From: Oehlia diaphana
Taxonomy: Eukaryota > Glomeromycota > Glomeromycetes > Glomerales > Glomeraceae
Length of the DNA: 36,100 nt
Direction: 5' to 3'
NCBI GenBank assembly: GCA_003833135.1
Contig: QZLH01000079.1
Coordinates: 53,343 to 89,442 of the forward strand
How positions within the stretch are numbered: the first letter of the stretch is position 1; each line of letters begins with the position of its first letter. A model generated the notes under the pieces. It worked only from the letters and a program-made list of their open reading frames with translations, was not told where the DNA came from and did not search any database. Positions 31,225 through 36,100 of the stretch are shown here, in pieces. Position numbers and translations under genes: made by a program.

Positions 31225-31683
31225 ATGTCATCATTAAAAGAAGTTGAAGTTGATCTTCATAATTTTCAATGTGAAACGGCAAAACGTCTTGTTATAAATA
31301 CAATTAAAGAATCTTATTACAAAAATATATCAATTATAAAATTTATAACAGGAAGAGGAAATCATATAAATTCTATTGAAGAAAAAGGAGTTCTTTATGA
31401 AGTTTTTCCATCATGGATGTCAGATAATGAAATCAAACATTTAATTGAACATTGTAAAAAATATGATGAATATTATTTAGTATACCTTGATTTTAAACGT
31501 ATATATCCTATCATTAATTATGTACTTGATTTTATTGAATTTCTTATTGATGATTTTGATTTTAAAGATTGTTTAATAACATTATCATTATTCATTATTA
31601 CTTTTATTTTTGCTATTACTATTATCTTTATTTTTGTTTTCGTATTATGTAACTTCTTGTTTATGAGAAATAATATTTATTAG
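31225..31683 (+). CDS. Tail-anchored SMR-type protein, copy 7
   Basis: 152 aa, intronless. DLH at 10-12 and TGRGNH at 42-47 are intact. The usual GERGVLYE reads EEKGVLYE, followed by VFPSWM. The strand EYYLVYLDF precedes a longer linker with acidic residues, and the hydrophobic segment is at about 117-144, ending near the C-terminus with FMRNNIY. The most diverged of the copies that keep both key motifs, and the last of the cluster. Its promoter and 3' flank differ from the recent units, so it was probably separated early. Confidence 0.85.
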   Translation: MSSLKEVEVDLHNFQCETAKRLVINTIKESYYKNISIIKFITGRGNHINSIEEKGVLYEVFPSWMSDNEIKHLIEHCKKYDEYYLVYLDFKRIYPIINYVLDFIEFLIDDFDFKDCLITLSLFIITFIFAITIIFIFVFVLCNFLFMRNNIY

Positions 31684-32330
31684 TATGATAAGAATTTTCA
31701 AGAATTTTACGAGATTTTATTGTTTTTTACGAGAAAATTTTTGTAAATATTTATGTAAATTTTTCCTTTTCATCATCATATTCATATTTATTATCACGCA
31801 TATGTCAACTATATTATACTGTCATTGTTAAATTTATAAATAGAAATAAATAATATAATAAAGTTTACATGCATGTTTTTTAGAAATTCTTTATTTTCTC
31901 TAAAGACTTTCTTTGATCGACAAAAATATACAGTAGAATTCCTTTGTTGATATAACGTGCAGCTTTGTGTATTCCGTCTAACTCCGCTATGCAGCAGTAA
32001 TCAATAAATACTACGGCAAACTAATTAAAGTAATTTTATTTTTTTGTTTAAAAATTTTATTCCTTTTATCAGTAAAACAAAATGAGAATAGGCTTACTTT
32101 TTAAACATATGTAAGGTATAACACTTAAATGGGGTTCCCTTAATAAACTCGGTTCAGTTCGTACGTTAATATCGTACACCCCTTGTATTCTAATTATAGA
32201 TTTGTCAATGAGAAAAAAAATCAAAAAATCGGCCGCGTGACGGACTTTTGTATCAGATCGACTTAAATAATTACTAAGCAAAATCAATTCTGTACGACAA
32301 TATAATTTTATAAATAAAATAAATGACGAT
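31684..32330. other. Intergenic region
   Basis: No supported gene. The minus-strand frame at 32069-32287 has no recognisable features. The segment around 31930-32290 is somewhat less AT-rich and may be repeat-derived; TACAGTAGAATTCC at about 31929 resembles a pogo-type end, but no partner was found. Confidence 0.4.
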
Positions 32331-32351
32331 ATTTGCTCATCATTTTGGAAA

Positions 32352-32395
<44 letters not shown>

Positions 32396-32467
32396 TTACG
32401 ATATTTTCCCTTTATTTTGGAAATTTTTTTTTTTTTTTCTAAAAAAAAAAAAAAGAAAGAAAGAAAA
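32331..32467. repeat. Duplicated unit with T-run/A-run hairpins before the F-box ATG
   Basis: Two imperfect copies, each about 70 bases, share ACGATATTT...TTTTGGAAATTTT and then a T run followed by an A run: (T)17(A)27 at 32352-32395 and (T)15 CT (A)14 at 32424-32454. Each forms a homopolymer hairpin within the probable 5' UTR or core promoter of the F-box gene. Run lengths may be affected by sequencing or assembly. Confidence 0.7.
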
Positions 32468-33859
32468 ATGTTTAAGCTAAGCGACGATGTCATTTATATT
32501 ATATTCGAAGAATTACGATATGATAAAAATATTCTTTTTTCATGCCTCACAGTTAATAAAGTTTGGTGTAAAATAATTATTCCAATTTTATGGAAAAATC
32601 CATGGAAAACTTTAAAGAAGAAACAAGACAAGTTATTATTAAATATAATTCTTTCTCACCTTTCAGATGAAAAAAAAATGGAATTAGGACTTGATCATTT
32701 AATAGATTTATATCGTAAACCTTTATTTGATTATATTAGTTTTTGTAGACATTTAAATTTTAATAAAATTGAGAGAATGATTAAATCATTTCAAGATAAA
32801 TCAAAATTATTAATTATTAAAAATGAAATGATTAATCTTTTTATTAATGAAAATAGATATTATACACATCTTTATATATCTTATCAATTTGCTTATCAAT
32901 TACATCTTTTTCCTGGAGCCAAAAGTTGCTTTTCAAGAATTCAATATCTTAATTGTAGTACTAGTATAAAGAATGAACTTTCAGATGGTTTACTAGAATT
33001 ATGTAAATCGATTAAAGTTTTGGATCTTTTTATAGAAGCTCTTAATAATAATGATGGAATTATTAGATTAATCAGGGGTCAAAGGAATTTATCGAAAATT
33101 TGTTTAACAACTCATTCATACAGCGATGTATATTTTTGTGTAGCCCTTGAAAATTCTTTAATTGAACATGTAAATACCGTACAATATTTTAAATTAACCA
33201 AAAGATCGAATACAAAGATTATTTCATCTTTTGTAAATTTAAGAGGATTAGAAGTGAGCGGTTGTCTTAACGATGTATTGGAATGGAATTGTTTAGATGA
33301 TGTATCTTTACCATATTTAGAAATCTTAAGAGTTAGTAAAATTCCATTTAATACTTTAATAAGTTTAATAGAGAGTACGAATGGGCTTCTTACTGAAATT
33401 AGAACTAATACTATATTTAACGTTAATGTATTAAATGATGAGAAAATTATTACCAAAGTTATTCATCAAAAATGTCCGAAACTTCAGTATCTTAAAATAA
33501 TGTTGACATATAACGATAATAATCTTTCTGAATTCGAAAGTTTATTAAATAAATGTAATTATTTAGATGGATTATTCATTACTGGAAATGTTGAGTTTGA
33601 TTGGGATGAATTATTTGGTGTATTAATTAAATCATCACCAATTAATTTGTTTAAATTTAAATTTAGTGATGCTCCCAGTTTGGAATCCTTAAAATTATTT
33701 TTTGATAATTGGAAAGGTAGACGTCCTCTGTTATTACAATTTGGTCATATAGATAATGTAGAAGATTTGATAGAAGAATATAAAGCAAGAGGAATAGTGA
33801 AAAAGTTTAATAATAATGTTTCTTTTGGTGAAGGATTTGAAGGATTTGAATGGATATAA
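32468..33859 (+). CDS. F-box protein
   Basis: 463 aa, single exon. The N-terminal F-box (about residues 3-47) reads LSDDVIYIIFEELRYD, then LFSCLTVNKVWCKIIIPILWKNPW, matching the usual L...V...I...L.....L......C..W......LW..P pattern. The rest lacks a clear named domain but has spaced Leu/Ile/Asn-rich segments (for example VNLRGLEVSGCLNDVLEW and CPKLQYLKIML) consistent with weak leucine-rich-repeat-like substrate-binding folds. F-box proteins recruit substrates to SCF ubiquitin ligases via Skp1, and this family is large in arbuscular mycorrhizal fungi. The start is the first ATG after the A-rich leader; the open frame upstream is homopolymer only. The last 16 codons lie in a 50-bp tandem repeat that continues past the stop. 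Confidence 0.85.
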   Translation: MFKLSDDVIYIIFEELRYDKNILFSCLTVNKVWCKIIIPILWKNPWKTLKKKQDKLLLNIILSHLSDEKKMELGLDHLIDLYRKPLFDYISFCRHLNFNKIERMIKSFQDKSKLLIIKNEMINLFINENRYYTHLYISYQFAYQLHLFPGAKSCFSRIQYLNCSTSIKNELSDGLLELCKSIKVLDLFIEALNNNDGIIRLIRGQRNLSKICLTTHSYSDVYFCVALENSLIEHVNTVQYFKLTKRSNTKIISSFVNLRGLEVSGCLNDVLEWNCLDDVSLPYLEILRVSKIPFNTLISLIESTNGLLTEIRTNTIFNVNVLNDEKIITKVIHQKCPKLQYLKIMLTYNDNNLSEFESLLNKCNYLDGLFITGNVEFDWDELFGVLIKSSPINLFKFKFSDAPSLESLKLFFDNWKGRRPLLLQFGHIDNVEDLIEEYKARGIVKKFNNNVSFGEGFEGFEWI

Positions 33860-33960
33860 ATAATAATAGTTCTTTTGATGAAGGATTTGAAGGATTTGAA
33901 TGGATATAAATAATAATATTTCTTTTGGCGAAGGATTTGAAAGATTTGTATAGGCATAAA
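33811..33960. repeat. Three 50-bp tandem repeats across the F-box stop codon
   Basis: Units start at 33811, 33861 and 33911, each with TAATAAT, TCTTTTGGTGAAGGATTTGA and ending TGGATATAAA (third unit more diverged). The first unit encodes the C-terminal SFGEGFEGFEWI and stop; the other two are downstream. The period is not a multiple of three. Confidence 0.85.
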
Positions 33961-34499
33961 TAATATCTTGATTTGAAAGATTATTATGTATTCAGTGTTA
34001 TGACTATTAAGATTACATTTAATTAATATCGCACCGTGTAATATCTTACGTTCTAATATAATCAGACAAAAGAACTCTCAGCAATTAACCGTGGATTTAC
34101 GATATAATTATTATATTTGAATACACTCATTAGTTGTAACTGTGATTACTATTAATAATAAAATTGAATTTTTCACTTTAAATTTTGTTACCGGAATGTA
34201 CTATAAAAATTATAATTGTTTAATTATTTTGTTAATTTTACTAAATCATTTGTTCTTTTATTTTAGGAATGTATGGGACTATGGGCGCGGGATAACAGAT
34301 TTTAAATAGACTTTTAGATGGAAGCGCGTTAAAACATATCGGCTGATGGGCCTAATCTTGTTATGCTTATGTAACATAAATCTATACGGCTTAGAAATTT
34401 CTATATTTATAAATATTTCAAATAAAAACTTAAATAAATAAGAAACCTGGAGAATTCTGTTGTAAAATTTTTTTATATTACGATTTTTTGTCTGGTATT
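33961..34499. other. Intergenic region
   Basis: No supported gene. The minus-strand frame at 34279-34503 is not convincing. Confidence 0.4.
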
Positions 34500-34688
34500 T
34501 CATGAGATAACAGCAGTGATCTGTCCTGCTCCTTCAACTTTGAATAATGCGTCTTGCAACAAGTTTAAATGTGAAATACTGAATGTATCTTCGCTTTTAA
34601 ATAATCGAGCAAAAGATTGGATTGGAACTTGATCTCCTATTTTATTCGCTGCTGTTTTTATCAAAAATCGTTCACCAAAATGGATCAA
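34500..34688 (-). CDS. Possible C-terminal exon of an unrecognised protein
   Basis: About 62 codons, open on the minus strand, with balanced composition unlike the low-complexity frames around it: HFGERFLIKTAANKIGDQVP, then SFARLFKSEDTFSISHLNLL, ending in GQITAVIS and a TGA. There is no ATG. In the region just upstream, TTCAG and AACAG could serve as splice acceptors, so it may be the last exon of a gene, or a remnant. I do not recognise the family. No further exon could be placed upstream on this strand. Confidence 0.3.
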   Translation of the reverse strand: MIHFGERFLIKTAANKIGDQVPIQSFARLFKSEDTFSISHLNLLQDALFKVEGAGQITAVIS

Positions 34689-35049
34689 TCAATTCAACAC
34701 TGAATTGTACAACTGTTACTAAAAAAAATTCAGGCTTAATTAAACATGTAAAAGTAACAATTAAAGACGCTAATATAATTGTGAATTTTGTCGCTAACCG
34801 TATATGATTTTCCGACAAGCTTTAATTTATCATATAAAGGGAATACTCAAACATACTCAAAGCATGTTTTAAAAACGAAGACCGCGGTAAAATCAACATG
34901 TGTTGATTACCGAATATAATTGTATCACTTAGATAACTTAAAAAAATCCTAATATTTAACACCATTTATTTATAAGAAAATTATTGATATCAAATCAAAG
35001 TATTTACTAATTATAAACTGGTTTATTATTTCATTATCAATACATAAAT
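34689..35049. other. Intergenic region
   Basis: AT-rich with no supported gene. The plus-strand frame at 34622-34807 overlaps the minus-strand exon candidate and has no ATG-supported start or domain. Confidence 0.4.
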
Positions 35050-35275
35050 CTAATTATTTTTTAAGGCTAATTTTGCCTTTTCATTAGAGATTTCAATAGC
35101 CTCTACCTCAGTCACCGCTTTTCTCAAAGCTATATCACGTTCTCTTAAACTTATTTTTCATTCTTCTATTTTAAGCTCGAAACGCAAACGTCTTTCTTCG
35201 ATATCAACCTTTTTTGATCGTAAATTCGTTGTCGACGTTTTTTCATTGTTCTTTTTTTCATTAGAAGAAATAAAA
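35050..35275 (-). pseudogene. Decayed coiled-coil C-terminus
   Basis: The minus strand reads NEKKNNEKTSTTNLRSKKVD, then IEERRLRFELKIEE, an in-frame TGA, then KISLRERDIALRKAVTEVEA and IEISNEKAKLALKNN before a TAG. The charged Glu/Lys/Arg pattern is a coiled coil of the kind found at the C-terminus of fungal transposon-associated or hypothetical proteins. One internal stop shows it is broken. The parent gene is not present, and the family is not named with certainty. Confidence 0.5.
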
Positions 35276-35565
35276 ATAAATGTCGAACCAGACGTTTTTT
35301 TATTAAAGAAATGAAAAAAGTTTTTTAATTAAAAAAAAAGTCAAAACAGACGTGTTTTCACCAAAAGAAACTATTTTAATCAAAAAATGTCGAACCAGAC
35401 GTTTTTTCATTAGAAGAAAGAAAGAAAAAAAATTTTTTAAATCGAAAAAAACGAAAAAAATGATATTTCTTTTAATTGAAAAAACATCAAACCAGATGTT
35501 TTTTCATTAAAAGAAATAAGAAAACGTTTTTTGTTAAAAAACGTTGAACCCGACGTTTTTTTGAA
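35224..35565. repeat. Minisatellite derived from the coiled-coil coding sequence
   Basis: Five to six diverged copies of a motif around CCAGACGTTTTTTCATTA, followed by GAAGAAA, recur at about 35224, 35281, 35341, 35387, 35486 and 35541, with spacings of about 45-100 bases. On the minus strand each copy encodes NEKTSG(S/L)-like sequence in some frame, matching NEKTSTT of the adjoining pseudogene. A repeated coding module has therefore expanded and decayed. Confidence 0.55.
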
Positions 35566-35866
35566 ATTTTTTTTCTTAATAATTTGGATATATACAAAAT
35601 TTCAAGAAAATTGCCAAAACACTTTCTTAATACTTTCAGGTCAACTCTATGCGTTACTATATATGTAGCATCAAAATTAGACCAAATATATTTTTAATAC
35701 ATTTTTTTTAATAATTAATCCAGTAGAATGATATAGGACCAACAATTCAGAAAAAAATTTTACCTAACCATTTATGTTGAGAAAATTAAAAATAAGCTAA
35801 TTAATTTGGAAATGAATGTAAATCTATACTAAGAAGCTCAAAAATCCAATTTCCAAAAATAGCCTA
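35566..35866. other. Intergenic region
   Basis: AT-rich, no gene or repeat recognised. Confidence 0.4.
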
Positions 35867-36034
35867 TTACTGCTGTAAAAAAACACCTGCTGCAATCAGG
35901 AGCCCGCTACCTGCCGTGACGCCTGCTGCGACACCTGCCGTACCTGCGGTACAAGCAAACTTGTGATCAACGTTTTTGCACATCATAATGTATTTTGCAT
36001 AAATATTGTTACTGTTACCACCGATTTGTGACGT
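35867..36034 (-). CDS. Possible Gly/Ala-rich hydrophobic C-terminal exon
   Basis: About 55 codons are open on the minus strand: SQIGGNSNNIYAKYIMMCK, NVDHKFACTAGTAGVAAG, VTAGSGLLIAAGVFLQQ, then TAA. The Gly/Ala zipper pattern suggests a membrane-inserting helix pair. Its GC content is far above the neighbourhood because of GCA/GGT/GTC/ACG codons. Two ATGs (MMCK) could start a 40-aa protein, or a splice acceptor upstream (GGTAACAG after a CTACTAAAC branch-like motif) could join it to an earlier exon outside the window. Family not recognised. Confidence 0.35.
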   Translation of the reverse strand, partial: TSQIGGNSNNIYAKYIMMCKNVDHKFACTAGTAGVAAGVTAGSGLLIAAGVFLQQ

Positions 36035-36100
36035 TTAGTAGGTAGTAACAGAAAGAAAAATAAGGATCGGTAGGTTAGTGGTAAGGTAATATGGCGATAT
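36035..36100. other. Right edge of the window
   Basis: No gene is seen in these 66 bases. GGTTAGTGGTAAGG near 36073 recalls a tRNA D-arm, but the sequence is cut off before a fold can be judged. Confidence 0.3.

Noticed and set aside
32308..32493. Minus-strand frame rich in Phe and Lys
   Set aside because: Produced by the T and A homopolymer runs.
33112..33456. 114-codon minus-strand frame inside the F-box gene
   Set aside because: Antisense shadow of a well-supported plus-strand gene.
36060..36100. tRNA-like GGTTAGTGGTAAGG at the right edge
   Set aside because: Truncated; no acceptor stem, anticodon arm or B box can be examined.

Overview
The window looks like nuclear DNA of a fungus, most probably an arbuscular mycorrhizal fungus (Glomeromycotina, Rhizophagus-like). 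This is inferred from extreme AT richness, short GT-AG introns (mostly 73-90 bases), long homopolymer runs, many degenerate transposable elements, and gene families that are typically expanded in these fungi: protein kinases with a short Cys-rich N-terminus, F-box proteins and SMR-domain proteins. No species marker is present, so the assignment rests on family recognition only.

Layout. Bases 1-2446 hold simple repeats and the decayed 3' end of a non-LTR retrotransposon. A four-exon TKL-like protein kinase gene occupies 2447-4041. Bases 4042-10433 carry no convincing gene but hold a series of palindromic or foldback DNA elements: a 295-bp TA-flanked element, a GATGTC repeat cluster with a nested hairpin, a TTCGCCGAA element and a GGGATTTTG element. 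A two-exon bZIP-like gene follows (10434-10945). Bases 12330-13920 hold a shattered paralogue of the kinase gene, with its N-terminal piece inverted, its core replaced by a second TTCGCCGAA element, and a 138-bp element inserted with a clean 9-bp target duplication. A Helitron-like helicase relic and a possible solo LTR precede a six-exon major facilitator gene (16684-18593).

The most distinctive region is 19098-31683. Seven intronless genes in the same orientation each encode a small protein (126-153 aa) made of one SMR-type domain (DLH ... TGRGNH ... ERGVLYE.FPSWM) followed by a single C-terminal hydrophobic segment, that is, a predicted tail-anchored SMR protein. Copies 2 to 6 share long stretches of flanking DNA in units of about 2.2-2.6 kb, including a TATA-like box, a promoter palindrome and intergenic hairpins. 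Copies 4 and 5 are almost identical. Copies 1, 2 and 6 have lost or altered conserved SMR residues, and two pogo-like TIR elements form the 3' ends of copies 2 and 6. SMR domains in eukaryotes are linked to RNA cleavage (for example Cue2 in no-go decay). A membrane-anchored, locally amplified version is the best candidate here for an undescribed system, but its function is unknown.

The right end holds an F-box gene (32468-33859) whose last codons lie in a 50-bp tandem repeat, a possible exon of unknown function on the minus strand, a decayed coiled-coil coding fragment with a minisatellite derived from it, and a GC-rich Gly/Ala-rich minus-strand exon candidate. The genes in this window do not form an obvious pathway. 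The common theme is local gene duplication and decay among mobile elements.
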